From positions 310,001-374,000 of the forward strand of contig MGRG01000008.1 of assembly GCA_001798075.1 (NCBI GenBank): a stretch of DNA of 64,000 nucleotides, written 5' to 3'. The DNA is from Deltaproteobacteria bacterium RIFCSPHIGHO2_01_FULL_43_49. GTDB taxonomy: Bacteria > UBA10199 > SPLOWO2-01-44-7. The notes under the pieces are model-generated. The model was not told the DNA's origin. It saw only the letters and a list, made by a program, of their open reading frames with translations, and made no database searches. This document shows positions 16,601-25,161 of this stretch, piece by piece. How positions within the stretch are numbered: position 1 is the stretch's first letter; every line of letters begins with the position of its first letter. A program made the position numbers and the translations under genes.

Positions 16601-17237
16601 GCTTGAAGGATGAAATTTGATTGTCTTCAATGGAAATGTCCGGCGCTTCTTTGAGTTGATAAAGCGTTGGAATGTTTGGGTCTGTTTTTAGCAAATTGCG
16701 GAGATTTGATTTTAGTCTTGTTTTATCAATCACCATGACAACAGGGGCATTTGTTTCTTTAGTTTCTTGTGGTTTCATAGGGACGGTAAAGGGAATCGCC
16801 AAGCCCGAGATATTTTGTATTTTGCCTTGAGCATCTTTACTGACAAAACTTCCATCCGGACTTTGGGCTAAGAGTTCGTTTGCTTTGTCGTCAGCAACAT
16901 GAGTAGCTTGAGCAGCAGATTTTTCTGCAGTGAATTTTTGAAGAGTTTTAGCGAGCAATCCATTGGGTGCTGCTTGAGGGGTCGGTACGTTTGAAGTCTT
17001 TTGAGGCGTTTCTCTGCTGGCTGCTTGTGGCGCTGAGACGGGAGTTTTTGGTGATTGTGTGGTTGAAGGTGTTTTTGAAACACATTTTTTGAGTTTGGCA
17101 TCATATTGAAACCCTTCTTTACACGTGAACAAAGAAGGTTGCTGTGGCATTTGAGGAGGCTTAAACTGCGCAAAGGCAGGCAGAGTTGAAAAAACCCAAA
17201 TGACGACAGATAAGATAAAAAACTGCACAACTGACAT
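13623..17237 (-). CDS. Secreted zinc metalloprotease (gluzincin, HELGH) with FTP propeptide and Ig-like C-terminus
   Basis: 1204 residues from ATG 17237; a TTG three codons upstream is less likely. A signal peptide ends 'STLPAFA'. Residues about 30-110 are Pro/Gln/Thr-rich, then an FTP-type propeptide ('VVVKGIQTVNNIPILGGDFNLVI', about 210-250). The catalytic site is 'FRHELGHSIYY' (HExxH, about residue 495) and the downstream 'NEGFADFF' supplies the third zinc ligand Glu, a gluzincin pattern like M4/M36 peptidases. The C-terminal ~550 residues look like beta-sandwich domains with no further enzyme motif. A propeptide-like gene follows 3 bp after its stop. Likely a secreted or surface protease; target unknown. 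Confidence 0.82.
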   Translation of the reverse strand: MSVVQFFILSVVIWVFSTLPAFAQFKPPQMPQQPSLFTCKEGFQYDAKLKKCVSKTPSTTQSPKTPVSAPQAASRETPQKTSNVPTPQAAPNGLLAKTLQKFTAEKSAAQATHVADDKANELLAQSPDGSFVSKDAQGKIQNISGLAIPFTVPMKPQETKETNAPVVMVIDKTRLKSNLRNLLKTDPNIPTLYQLKEAPDISIEDNQISSFKPSFKTSEDKELVVVKGIQTVNNIPILGGDFNLVITENKIKSISGSFQECSQTDTRNPIAPEDANFRAFQDMGVKKQPTYYSSLELKGDPELILLPKANQCLLAYQLFYEAGSAIPWIYLVNAKTGEIIWGGAAPVQSETKISASRFPPLNGERFEFSGHLEPSVTETRGIEFNLDETTIPRRRPPFTKPDKFEEFLSDLSEDEARQKASIAKEHLESSLNFLQSLCTPINCWFPFSPDGTVHIFIDIGGIPDNATSETRCTSTNKCDTILSFYGPTSTINSQDTFRHELGHSIYYSVLKPPWYSQHRDQFEDFWSAFSPPFENSAMNEGFADFFVVIQSGSPMYNQSLLCPFGRRNLEHPLLGCEQGLSSLDDFSDPIPPLQESIKNSSHRFGLVFSSALWDLRSIIKSENVSIEKVNRDTAKFVLTALNNWHWRDDFYTAAAKTRIVAKFILGEEKARAVEDVFERHGIHIRTPEKPTPISPIGFMTQKPEKIIFKVAPNQLRNPNIIYQVRLIRNGMELLWKVSPTKLTANQKIANGNEIHITLPFDLSAGDYEYQWYLQACSVHHNVAQSELKDCSEATRQTFTYLDKINSLSVTIPLVDRKPWEEGELRIKSADGRWTQALTVRGSQAIYTFSNLNRTPGETYNLTFEGWVMGQYYESNPRVAAVKLDKKDNVARIERVEQTPYQEHLISIPQQGSTSKTVSLKKEMNENGVSYHLALAPFDLSPTENPAQYNFSIDVQAGAVSVFPGGVLNDLHPVCNLYRIINASILTTSSDISTIKNNRIAYDNALYTIPFHKDFSGVLPPNLLECRFRILRKARFEGSFTITLKKELKDTYQPFSFSGIRLDPGNKQLYHYVNRSSPGFGPGQGGTLKPNIAQGSQPLQYSWAICQGMNETCSVHRNANLNFTVNRDHSVSFPSSGSYSSSDYWNAYSSCGAPDFVLDNDGVRLFGGYVFMFSVSDGQNTKRSKVFIANVANSAYFKVLAEDCP

Positions 17238-17273
17238 TATGAGCAATTAGCGTGCCAACTTTTTTGTACCAAG

Positions 17274-17344
17274 CCGCGACCAGGTACCATTATAAGTATT
17301 TGGTATTATTTGATAATTTTATGTGCCCCGCGACCAGGTACCAT
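17274..17344. repeat. Two direct copies of CCGCGACCAGGTACCAT
   Basis: The 17-base unit occurs at 17274-17290 and 17328-17344, separated by an AT-rich 37-base spacer, in front of the minus-strand metalloprotease gene. The core GGTACC links it to the other GGTACC repeats (2752, 41679, 41766, 60454). Confidence 0.75.
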
Positions 17345-17368
17345 GCTAAGTGGTTTTGGTTAGTTTAA

Positions 17369-17416
17369 GGGGGTCAAAATTCTCAATTTGGGACTTTGGA
17401 GTGTCAAAATTTTGGA
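17369..17416. repeat. 'gtcaaaattttg' repeat, copy 3
   Basis: GGGGTCAAAATTCTCAATTT followed by GGGACTTTGGAG and TGTCAAAATTTTGGAC; nearly the same as 11465-11513. It ends 23 bases before the pcrA start codon. Confidence 0.75.
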
Positions 17417-17439
17417 CTTATGTTAAACCCCACGCATCC

Positions 17440-19563
17440 ATGTCTTTAAACCCCCAACAACTCGAAGCGGTTCAGCATGAGAAGGGGCCGTTGCTCATTT
17501 TGGCGGGGGCGGGGACGGGAAAGACGAGGGCGCTGACCCACCGGATTGCTCATCTTGTTAAAAACGCTGGTTTGGCGCCGGGACGAATTTTGGCGGTGAC
17601 CTTCACGAACAAAGCAGCCGGTGAAATGAAAAAAAGGGTGGAGGAGTTGGTGGGGCCCAAAGCCAGGGAACTTTGGGTGGGAACTTTTCATTCGACTTGC
17701 GTAAAAATTTTGAGAAAACATGCTTTGGAAGCGGGCATTGCTCCAACCTTCACAATTTATGATGCCAGTGATCAGTTGAGTGTTATCAAACAAGTTTTGA
17801 AAGACCTCAATCTGGATGACAAAAAATTTCCACCAAACTCCATTGTCAATCGTATTTCAAGACTCAAAGATCAGTTAATGACCGTTGAAAATTTGCGGTC
17901 TGAAGCGAGTGGTCCTTTCAATAAAAAACTCGTCGATATTTATGAAATGTATGAAAAACTCCTGCAACAATCCAACGCACTCGATTTTGGCGACCTGATT
18001 GCCAGGTCTGTTTTTCTTTTTGAAAAACAGACCCATATTTTAAAAGGCTATCAAAATCTGTGGCAGCAAATTTTGGTGGATGAATATCAAGACACCAATC
18101 GCGCCCAATACCGCTTTGTTTCACTGTTAGCGGCGATCCATAAAAATCTTTGTGTGGTAGGAGATCCCGATCAATCGATTTATCGCTGGAGGGGTGCCGA
18201 TTTGAATAACATCCTCAATTTTGAAAAGGATTATCCGGAAGCCAAAGTGATTCGGCTGGAACAAAATTACCGCTCGGTCCAAAATATTTTGACGGCAGCA
18301 AGTGTGGTCATTGCCAATAATGAACTGCGCAAAGAGAAAAATTTATGGAGTGAACATCCTGCCGGTGCAAAAATAACGGTGACCAGTTTGAACAGTGATC
18401 GTGATGAGGCTGCTTTTGTTATCGAACAACTCAGGCTACTGCATACTACTCAGAAAATTCCTTATACCGACATGGCCTGTTTTTATCGTACCAATGCCCA
18501 ATCGCGCGCGCTTGAAGAGGCCTTGCAGGTAGCAGGGATTCCCTATGTGATTTACGGAGGTGTCCGTTTTTATGAACGGGCTGAAATCAAAGATGCGCTT
18601 GCTTACTTAAGGGCGTTGCAACATCCAGAAGATAGTGTGGCTTTGAAGCGGATTATCAATGTTCCAGCCCGCGGCATCGGTAAAACTACGATCGGAAGGA
18701 TTGAAGGTGTAGCCCTGGAACAAAATATCACTTTTTTTGAAGCAGCCAAGACGGTCGAACATAATAAATTACAAGAATTTTTGAAGTGGTTGGAGTTGAT
18801 GAATCGTATTATTCATTCCAAAGAGACGACGCTAGTGGAGTTGTTACAAAAAGTTTTGGAGACCAGTGGCTATTTGCAATTTCTTTCTGGTCAAGGATCT
18901 GTGGAGGCTGAAGAGCGTCTTTCCAACCTGAATGAGTTAATGGCCGGCATGTCAGAGTTTGAAAGTCTGCAAGACTTTCTCGATCATATCGCGCTCATTA
19001 CTGATTTAGATCAGGCTACCGAGGGAGGTGTTTTACCGTTGATGACCCTTCACTTGGCCAAGGGTTTGGAATTTAGAAATGTAGCGATTTTAGGATTGGA
19101 AGAGGGTTTGTTGCCTCACTCTCGTTCACAAGATGAATTGGAAGAACTCGAAGAAGAACGAAGGCTTTTTTATGTTGGGATGACAAGGGCCAAAGAGCGT
19201 TTGTGGATCACGCACGCTTGGCGTCGTTTTTATAATGGCCAAGAGCAATACAGTTTGCCCTCGCGGTTTTTAGAAGAGCTGCCAATTGAGGTGATTGAAA
19301 AAATCGATCACTCCAAACGATGGCGTGTTGAAAAAGAGGAAGAATTCGATGAGTTTGATCAGAGAGATTGGGAAGAAAGAAAAGTCGCCAAAAGAGATAC
19401 GGAAAGTTATCGCATCGGTGTGAAAGTCAAACATCCTGATTTTGGAGTGGGCTACATCGCTGCCTCAGAAAAAACGAGCCTTGGCGAGAAAGTCACTGTT
19501 AAATTTTCCAATGGAATGATTAAAAAGTTGATTGCCGAATACGCCCACCTAGAAAAAATTTAA
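17440..19563 (+). CDS. pcrA: UvrD/PcrA-type 3'-5' DNA helicase
   Basis: 707 residues from ATG 17440 ('MSLNPQQLEAVQH'), the canonical start of this family; in-frame codons further upstream belong to a repeat. Superfamily 1A motifs in order: 'AGAGTGKT' (Walker A), 'VDEYQDTN' (motif II), 'GDPDQSIYRWRGAD' (III), 'LEQNYRS' (IV), 'TLHLAKGLEF' (V) and 'RRLFYVGMTRAKERL' (VI). The C-terminal 'HPDFGVGYIAASEKTSLGEKVTVKFSNG' is the Tudor-like domain that contacts RNA polymerase in PcrA. Function: nucleotide excision repair and removal of transcription/recombination blocks. No strong ribosome binding site is visible. The stop overlaps the convergent response-regulator gene by four bases. Confidence 0.95.
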   Translation: MSLNPQQLEAVQHEKGPLLILAGAGTGKTRALTHRIAHLVKNAGLAPGRILAVTFTNKAAGEMKKRVEELVGPKARELWVGTFHSTCVKILRKHALEAGIAPTFTIYDASDQLSVIKQVLKDLNLDDKKFPPNSIVNRISRLKDQLMTVENLRSEASGPFNKKLVDIYEMYEKLLQQSNALDFGDLIARSVFLFEKQTHILKGYQNLWQQILVDEYQDTNRAQYRFVSLLAAIHKNLCVVGDPDQSIYRWRGADLNNILNFEKDYPEAKVIRLEQNYRSVQNILTAASVVIANNELRKEKNLWSEHPAGAKITVTSLNSDRDEAAFVIEQLRLLHTTQKIPYTDMACFYRTNAQSRALEEALQVAGIPYVIYGGVRFYERAEIKDALAYLRALQHPEDSVALKRIINVPARGIGKTTIGRIEGVALEQNITFFEAAKTVEHNKLQEFLKWLELMNRIIHSKETTLVELLQKVLETSGYLQFLSGQGSVEAEERLSNLNELMAGMSEFESLQDFLDHIALITDLDQATEGGVLPLMTLHLAKGLEFRNVAILGLEEGLLPHSRSQDELEELEEERRLFYVGMTRAKERLWITHAWRRFYNGQEQYSLPSRFLEELPIEVIEKIDHSKRWRVEKEEEFDEFDQRDWEERKVAKRDTESYRIGVKVKHPDFGVGYIAASEKTSLGEKVTVKFSNGMIKKLIAEYAHLEKI

Positions 19564-20030
19564 AGGGTCCATTCGGTGATGGAGGGATTGTCTTCGTTTT
19601 CGCTGAAGGAATCTTCGTCCATCCCTTCAAAAACATTGGCCCCTTCGATGAGGCGTTTCAAAAGGAGGCAGACATCACTCAGATCATGGTAGGGTTTGTG
19701 GAGAAGGTGGCACTGAAGCCCCGCCAGATCAAATCTCGAAAGATCGGTTCCATATCCGGTGGTGAGCAAGATTTTCAAATTTGGATTGTTTTGTTTTGCT
19801 GCCTTTGCCAGTTCATAGCCATTCATTTCTGACATGACAACATCGCTGATCAAAACGTCAGCTGGTTTTGCCTGCATCGCCTGCAAAGCTTTTTTGGGGT
19901 TTGAAAAAGTGAGACACTCTTTGATTTTCATTTCTTTGATCAGTCGATCCCATAGATGCAGAAAGGTTGGATCGTCTTCAACCACCACAATCGTTTTTTG
20001 AGGGTTATTATTTTTCATGCCATTATCCAT
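19560..20030 (-). CDS. Response regulator, receiver domain only
   Basis: 156 residues. The receiver domain has the acidic pair in 'VVVEDDP' (about residue 20), the phospho-acceptor Asp in 'VLISDVVM' (about 65), the Thr in 'LLTTGYG' and Lys in 'LLHKPY'. There is no output domain; the last ~25 residues are acidic ('EGMDEDSFSENEDNPS'). No sensor kinase is adjacent. A second in-frame ATG four codons on is an alternative start. It converges with pcrA, overlapping at the stop codons, so no terminator separates them. Confidence 0.88.
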   Translation of the reverse strand: MDNGMKNNNPQKTIVVVEDDPTFLHLWDRLIKEMKIKECLTFSNPKKALQAMQAKPADVLISDVVMSEMNGYELAKAAKQNNPNLKILLTTGYGTDLSRFDLAGLQCHLLHKPYHDLSDVCLLLKRLIEGANVFEGMDEDSFSENEDNPSITEWTL

Positions 20031-20117
20031 TACAAGTTTTGTGCCAGAATGGATGCTTGAAAAATCGGGGGATTTTCACACGAGAAGGGTTAAAACCTAC
20101 CTCTTTTTGGTAAAACT

Positions 20118-20858
20118 TCACCCGCTCAAGGAGATTTTGCGAAGCCAGTTGATGTCGATCGATTTACCTGTCCAAAGTTTTAGGTTGAGGTTGGCCTGAT
20201 AGATCAACATCCAAAGTCCATCCATGGTTTTGAATCCTTTTTTGTTTGCAAGGTGTAAGAGTTTGGTTTGCCTTGGATGATAAACAATGTCACAGACGAT
20301 TGCTTTTTTAGGCAGTAACGATAACGGCACAGTGAGTTGAGCTGAAGTGGCTTGGATGAGAATGTCGGTAGTCCTCAAATATTTTTTGGCATTTCGGATG
20401 CGACGCCGATTTAAGACATGAACTTTTTTAGCTCCCCCTTTGGCCAACGCAGCGGCAATACCCCTTGCAGCGCCGCCATTTCCAAAAATTGTTACGATTT
20501 TTCCCTTGGGCCGGATCTTTTTTTTCTCCCACAATGCGTTGACGAAACCCTCTCCATCTGTGTTAAAGCCGATGAAGCGATTTTTTCTTCTGACAATGGT
20601 ATTGACTGCCCCGCAACGCTTTGCCGAGATATCGAGTTTGTCCAAATAGGGGGCGACAACTCGTTTGTAGGGTGTGGTTACATTCAACCCAAAAACATCG
20701 ACAAGCTTCATACAGACAATCAGGTTTTTCAAATGTGGTTTTTCAACTTGGAAGGGGAGGTAGCGACAGGGAAGTTTTAAATTTTTAAAGATGGCGTTAA
20801 AAAGTTTAGGAGATAGCGAATGATCGAGTGGTTTACCGATGATACCGAAGAGCTTCAT
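20118..20858 (-). CDS. aroE: Shikimate dehydrogenase
   Basis: 246 residues, slightly short for the family (about 270). Reduces 3-dehydroshikimate with NADPH in aromatic amino-acid synthesis. Seen motifs: 'HSLSP' (residues 13-17), 'GLNVTTPYK' with the catalytic Lys, 'GAVNTIV', 'GFNTDGEGF' with the catalytic Asp, the NADP loop 'GNGGAARG' with 'NRRR' as the phosphate-binding part, and 'DGLWMLIYQA' near the C-terminus. Its 5' end overlaps the upstream ribF gene by 26 bp, so translation is likely coupled. Confidence 0.92.
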   Translation of the reverse strand: MKLFGIIGKPLDHSLSPKLFNAIFKNLKLPCRYLPFQVEKPHLKNLIVCMKLVDVFGLNVTTPYKRVVAPYLDKLDISAKRCGAVNTIVRRKNRFIGFNTDGEGFVNALWEKKKIRPKGKIVTIFGNGGAARGIAAALAKGGAKKVHVLNRRRIRNAKKYLRTTDILIQATSAQLTVPLSLLPKKAIVCDIVYHPRQTKLLHLANKKGFKTMDGLWMLIYQANLNLKLWTGKSIDINWLRKISLSG

Positions 20859-21726
20859 GAATGTCCTTTTTAATTTGTACCGCTAATGTTTCTATATTAG
20901 GAAAAGTCAACTCTTCACGCAACCATTTCAAAAATTCTACCTCAATTTTTTTCCCTCGCAAGTTTCCATCAAACCCGATCAAGTGTGTCTCAACCGAGAA
21001 CCCCTTCCCTGGGAACGTCGGATTAAATCCTACACTCGTTGCCGAAGGCCATGTTTTGGTGCCAACCCGTGTTTTCGTAATATAAATTCCCACTTTTGGT
21101 AACAATTCATTTTCAACTTTCAAATTAGCTGTGTGAATCCCCATTTTAGTACCAATCCCATGGCCCTTGACCACGCGTCCAATAAGGGCAAACGGTTTTC
21201 CGAGTAACTCATTAGCTAGTTGTATATTACCACCGGTGATCAGTCGTCTAATTTGTGTGGAACTGACGAGGTTATCTTTTTTAAACTGCGGTTTTGTGAT
21301 ATTTATGAGGAGGTTGTATTTCGTGCAGAGGTTTTTTAAAGTTTCTGTCGTCCCTTTTCTCTTAAAACCAAATGTGAAGTCATAACCAATCCAAATTCCT
21401 CTCGCCCGCAATTTTTTAATAACAATTTTTTCAAAAAACTTTTCGGGTGGCATATGCGAAAATGAGATATTAAACTTTTCAACCACAACCCTTTGTATGC
21501 CCAGCTTTTTTAGAGCCGTAATCTTTTGATCCAAAGTTTGAATGAGCAGGGGGGCGCTCCCGGGTGCTAAAATTTTTGCCGGATGGGGCTCAAAAGTATA
21601 AACAGCCGTTCCCCACCTCTTTTTTTGGGCGTATTGGATCATCGCCTTGAGAATGGTTTGATGTCCAAGATGCACCCCATCAAAATTTCCCAGTGCGACG
21701 ACGAGTGGTTTCTTTTTGGCTTTCAT
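20833..21726 (-). CDS. ribF: Bifunctional riboflavin kinase / FAD synthetase
   Basis: 297 residues. Converts riboflavin to FMN and FAD. The N-terminal nucleotidyltransferase has 'GNFDGVHLGHQTIL' (HxGH, residues 12-25) and 'GIWIGYDFTFG'; the C-terminal flavokinase has 'GRVVKGHGIG', 'TANL' and the 'ETHLIGFDGNLRGKKIEVEF' end motif with its catalytic Glu. It starts 7 bases after the S41 protease stop on the same strand and overlaps aroE, suggesting one transcript protease-ribF-aroE. Confidence 0.94.
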   Translation of the reverse strand: MKAKKKPLVVALGNFDGVHLGHQTILKAMIQYAQKKRWGTAVYTFEPHPAKILAPGSAPLLIQTLDQKITALKKLGIQRVVVEKFNISFSHMPPEKFFEKIVIKKLRARGIWIGYDFTFGFKRKGTTETLKNLCTKYNLLINITKPQFKKDNLVSSTQIRRLITGGNIQLANELLGKPFALIGRVVKGHGIGTKMGIHTANLKVENELLPKVGIYITKTRVGTKTWPSATSVGFNPTFPGKGFSVETHLIGFDGNLRGKKIEVEFLKWLREELTFPNIETLAVQIKKDIHEALRYHR

Positions 21727-21732
21727 GAAACG

Positions 21733-24411
21733 TCAATCCTCGCTGGCGGCGATATCGTCGGTGGGGGTTGATTGATGATTGACAACCAAAAATTGTCTGG
21801 AGATGAGATTGAAATTGTCCCGTGCCGTTATGACGACGACATTGTTCCCTTTGCTCAAGGTGATGGGAATTTGAAAGGGGAAAGAGGCCCCCTGTTTCGC
21901 GTTCGATTCATAAAAAACTTTTTTATCATCCAAAAAGATAAAAAGATCTCTCACCGTTTGATCGTCTTTAACCTCCCCTTGAATCACAAAAGGGTTTTTG
22001 TCGGAGGTGACCGCTTTGGTGGCAAGGGTGATCACAGGGGGACTGAACAGGGTATTTGCTGGAGGATCGATTTTGGCGTCGGCCATTTTGATGGTGATCT
22101 CCTGCTTGGAGTTGACCAGCAAGTCACTGTCGGTGATCGAAAGTTCCATTCTAAAACTTTCTCCATTCCATGACGGGTCGGTATGAAAACGCAAACTGGC
22201 ATTTGCGCTTTGTCCAGGCGACAAGGCATCCATTGATACACGCCCCTTTTCGATAAAAATTTCTTTTCCACTTAAATTTCTTAAAGCAACCACCGGTTTG
22301 TTAGAGACCCCCTCACCTTGATTGGTAATTTTGACCGTCAGATCAACCGGCTTTCCACCCACAATTTGAGATGGGTTGCCATCCAGAAAATATTGATGGG
22401 CAAAGAGAGGTCGTTTGGCACCTTGAATCGGCATGATGACATTCACATCGGGGACAACGTTGCCATGATCTTCCTGTTTGAATTTAAGTTTTAGGCCGAC
22501 TTCCTCGGTGAGTGCCGAGGGAGGAAGTTTGAGCTTTGTTTCCCAAGTTTTTATGGCACCGGGCAAAACCTTTCCGAAAGCAAACTCGATATTTTTGAAA
22601 AGCATTTCTTTGGAGTCCGATTGGGCCGCCAAACGATAATAGGGTGCATCACCGACATTTTTAAGTTGGATTCGTAGCGTGACATTTTCAGAGGCAGGGG
22701 CCCTTTTGATCGGCTTTCCATCTTTTAAAAGATGGAAGGTGAGTTCTGCTTGTGGTTGGCCTGCCTGTTCGCCCAGGTTCCAATCAATTCCTATTTTTTG
22801 AAAACTGGCCACCACCTTCTTTTCTTCAGCAACTTTTCTTTCTTTGAGCAAATGTTGCGCTTCCTCCAGCATCACGGCCCGATTGGAAGAAGAAAAGGCA
22901 TCCGTTAAGGCGAGGGCCATTTCAGCGGCAGTATCATTTTCTAGTCTTAGTTCAGGATGGTATTCGGTCTCTTCATTTTCTTTGGGAGTTGGCGCTAGAA
23001 AACCAAGCTTAAAAATCGGTTGTTCCCCACGAGTGGGTTGGCCGTCAAAGTGTTTTTCCAAATCTTTTTCCGTTGTGGTGATGTTTTCGATCGTGTCCAA
23101 ATGATCTTTATCAACGACAACAGGTCTTAGTTCGATGTCTGGCGTGATTCCCACTGATTGTATCGATTGATTGCCAGGAGTTAGATATTGCGCGACAGTT
23201 AGTTTCAAAGCGGCATCCGTTGCCAACTCATAAACACTTTGTACCGAACCTTTGCCAAACGTTTTATTCCCCACAACAATCGCACGGTTGTTGTTTTTCA
23301 AGGCGCCGGCCACAATTTCCGAGGCGGAAGCGGAACCTTCATTGACTAAAATGATGAGAGGCCAATTTCCTTCAAAGCCATCGGCCCTCGCCTTTTTGCG
23401 ATCGATCAATTTGCCACCAGGTCCCACGGTGGAAACAATCACCCCGTCTTTTAAAAACTCATCGGCCATGGTGACCGCTTGATCCAAAAGGCCACCCGGA
23501 TTATTTCTCAAATCGAGGATGACTCCCTTGATGTTGTTTTCGGGTTTTGCCAGTGCTTCGAGTTGGTCATGAAAATCTTGTTCGGTGTTTGCCTGAAAAC
23601 TTTTCACACGGATAAAACCGACATTGTTTCCTTGTGGTGTTATAACCAATTTGGATTGGACCGCTTCAATGTTGATGATAGCTCGTTTTAATGTCAGTGC
23701 AATCGGGGCGGGGCGCCCGCTTCGTTCAATTTTGATCGTAACTTTTGTGCCAACCGGACCTCTTAGCCTTTCCACAGCCTCGGTCAGTGTCATGTTAATG
23801 CTCGATTCCTCATTGATCTGGCTGATATGATCGCCGGCTTTGACGCCTGCCTTCCATGCCGGCGTCCCTTCAATGGGTGCTGTGACAGTGAGTCTTCCCT
23901 CTTTCAGCCCAATTACAATTCCCAATCCTCCAAATTCCCCTTCTGTCCCGACACGAAATTCCCGATAAGAATCTGGGCTCAAGAAGTTGGAATGGGGATC
24001 GAGTTCGTTGAGCAACCCATCGATTGCCGAAAATTCAATTTCTTGTTTGTCGGTGTCTTTGTCGACATGCAGTTCGATAAACTGAAAAATTTCTTTGAGG
24101 GTTGACCCCAGACTTCCCAAATCTTTGGCAGGATATTTAAAACGTTTAGTTGCCTGTTGAACGGTTACGGCGCAAAAGCTGGGCTTTTCACATTTTGCCA
24201 AAATTTCCGGAGCCGTTCGCTGGATATAATTGAGACTCGCCTCAAACATATCTAAGGGATGGATTCTTACTGGATCGACATAATAGCGCTGAATATAAGA
24301 AAGTGTCTGGGTGAGGAGGCGTGCATTGCCTAGAGGGTAATTGGGGTCCTTGGGGAGGGCCCAACTGATGGAGGCAAGAAGCAAGAAGCAAGAAGCAAGA
24401 AGGTTGCGCAT
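21733..24411 (-). CDS. Carboxyl-terminal processing protease (S41) with PDZ and C-terminal beta domains
   Basis: 892 residues, roughly twice the usual CtpA length. A signal peptide ends 'LASISWA'. A PDZ domain lies around residues 150-230 ('GGLGIVIGLKEGRLTVTAPIEGTPAWKAGVKAGD'). The S41 core has the catalytic Ser in 'GSASASEIVAGAL' (about 360) and Lys in 'FGKGSVQSV'. The C-terminal ~350 residues hold CARDB-like repeats ('VGDAPYYRLAAQ', 'ITNQGEGVSNKPVV') seen in long deltaproteobacterial S41 proteases. Periplasmic processing of envelope proteins is expected. The signal peptide is partly encoded by a 7-bp tandem repeat (24374-24401), so slippage would shift the frame. Confidence 0.9.
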   Translation of the reverse strand: MRNLLASCFLLLASISWALPKDPNYPLGNARLLTQTLSYIQRYYVDPVRIHPLDMFEASLNYIQRTAPEILAKCEKPSFCAVTVQQATKRFKYPAKDLGSLGSTLKEIFQFIELHVDKDTDKQEIEFSAIDGLLNELDPHSNFLSPDSYREFRVGTEGEFGGLGIVIGLKEGRLTVTAPIEGTPAWKAGVKAGDHISQINEESSINMTLTEAVERLRGPVGTKVTIKIERSGRPAPIALTLKRAIINIEAVQSKLVITPQGNNVGFIRVKSFQANTEQDFHDQLEALAKPENNIKGVILDLRNNPGGLLDQAVTMADEFLKDGVIVSTVGPGGKLIDRKKARADGFEGNWPLIILVNEGSASASEIVAGALKNNNRAIVVGNKTFGKGSVQSVYELATDAALKLTVAQYLTPGNQSIQSVGITPDIELRPVVVDKDHLDTIENITTTEKDLEKHFDGQPTRGEQPIFKLGFLAPTPKENEETEYHPELRLENDTAAEMALALTDAFSSSNRAVMLEEAQHLLKERKVAEEKKVVASFQKIGIDWNLGEQAGQPQAELTFHLLKDGKPIKRAPASENVTLRIQLKNVGDAPYYRLAAQSDSKEMLFKNIEFAFGKVLPGAIKTWETKLKLPPSALTEEVGLKLKFKQEDHGNVVPDVNVIMPIQGAKRPLFAHQYFLDGNPSQIVGGKPVDLTVKITNQGEGVSNKPVVALRNLSGKEIFIEKGRVSMDALSPGQSANASLRFHTDPSWNGESFRMELSITDSDLLVNSKQEITIKMADAKIDPPANTLFSPPVITLATKAVTSDKNPFVIQGEVKDDQTVRDLFIFLDDKKVFYESNAKQGASFPFQIPITLSKGNNVVVITARDNFNLISRQFLVVNHQSTPTDDIAASED
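24374..24401. repeat. Heptanucleotide tandem repeat (GCAAGAA)4 in the protease signal peptide
   Basis: Four perfect head-to-tail copies of GCAAGAA (coding strand TTCTTGC), giving 'LLASCFLLLAS' in the hydrophobic core of the signal peptide, five codons after the start. Gain or loss of one unit changes the reading frame. Confidence 0.92.
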
Positions 24412-24557
24412 CGAAACTCTATCCTAGGGGCTAGACGGGAATTTTTCAAGGAAATTCATGAGGATAACTGATCAACCGTCCGTTTTCAGTCGTCAGATAG
24501 CGACCAAAAAGCAACTTTAGCTGTACCATCAGCCGAAAACTTTGATAAGATACACTT

Positions 24558-25160
24558 ATGAAAAGGCTTTCAACCTTCCTTTTGGCCCTCCTTGCAACAC
24601 TCTTCGCATTTAGCTTGCCCGCCACGATGGATTTACCGACAGACTTAAAACAGCTGGCAAAGCAGTCGGATCTTGTTTTTAAAGGGGTTTGCAAGGAAAA
24701 ACGGCAAGACAGCATTTTTTGGCCAAAGTTGGGAAGGCAAGTCCCGATTATTGTCTATCGATTCGAGGTGAAGGATGCCATTAAAGGCAATCCTTCCTCT
24801 GTCGTTGAATTCAAACAATGGGCCTTTCGTTCACGAGGAGAAGCCATCCAATTTGGGTTTTTAGCTCCCGTTTCAACCGCCTCTTTTGAAAAGGAAAAAA
24901 CATACCTCCTTTTCTTAGGCGAACTTTCTGAAAATGGTTTTCGATCTGTCATTGGCGGGGCGGGTAACGGGGTTTTTGAAGTGGTTCAAGAAGCAGGTCA
25001 GCCAGAAAAAGTGGTCAATTTAGGTGGCAACCGTGGTCTTTTCCAGAGTATTTCTAAAAAATCTTTGAGCAAAAGCGAAATCAATGTCGTTCAAGCCCCA
25101 CCTGGGCCCGTTCCTTATAGTGATTTTGTCTCGCTCGTCAAAAAAGTGATGGACCATTAG
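24558..25160 (+). CDS. Secreted hypothetical protein
   Basis: 200 residues with a signal peptide ('MKRLSTFLLALLATLFAFSLPAT'). The mature part begins 'LPTDLKQLAKQSDLVFKGVCKEK' and contains 'YRFEVKDAIKGN' and 'YLLFLGEL', a pattern found in small periplasmic proteins encoded beside matrixin-like proteases; no catalytic motif is seen. The stop is one base from the next ATG, so the two are cotranscribed. A TAAGAT box lies six bases before the ATG and no ribosome binding site is visible, so the start signal is unclear. Confidence 0.72.
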   Translation: MKRLSTFLLALLATLFAFSLPATMDLPTDLKQLAKQSDLVFKGVCKEKRQDSIFWPKLGRQVPIIVYRFEVKDAIKGNPSSVVEFKQWAFRSRGEAIQFGFLAPVSTASFEKEKTYLLFLGELSENGFRSVIGGAGNGVFEVVQEAGQPEKVVNLGGNRGLFQSISKKSLSKSEINVVQAPPGPVPYSDFVSLVKKVMDH

Positions 25161-25161
25161 T

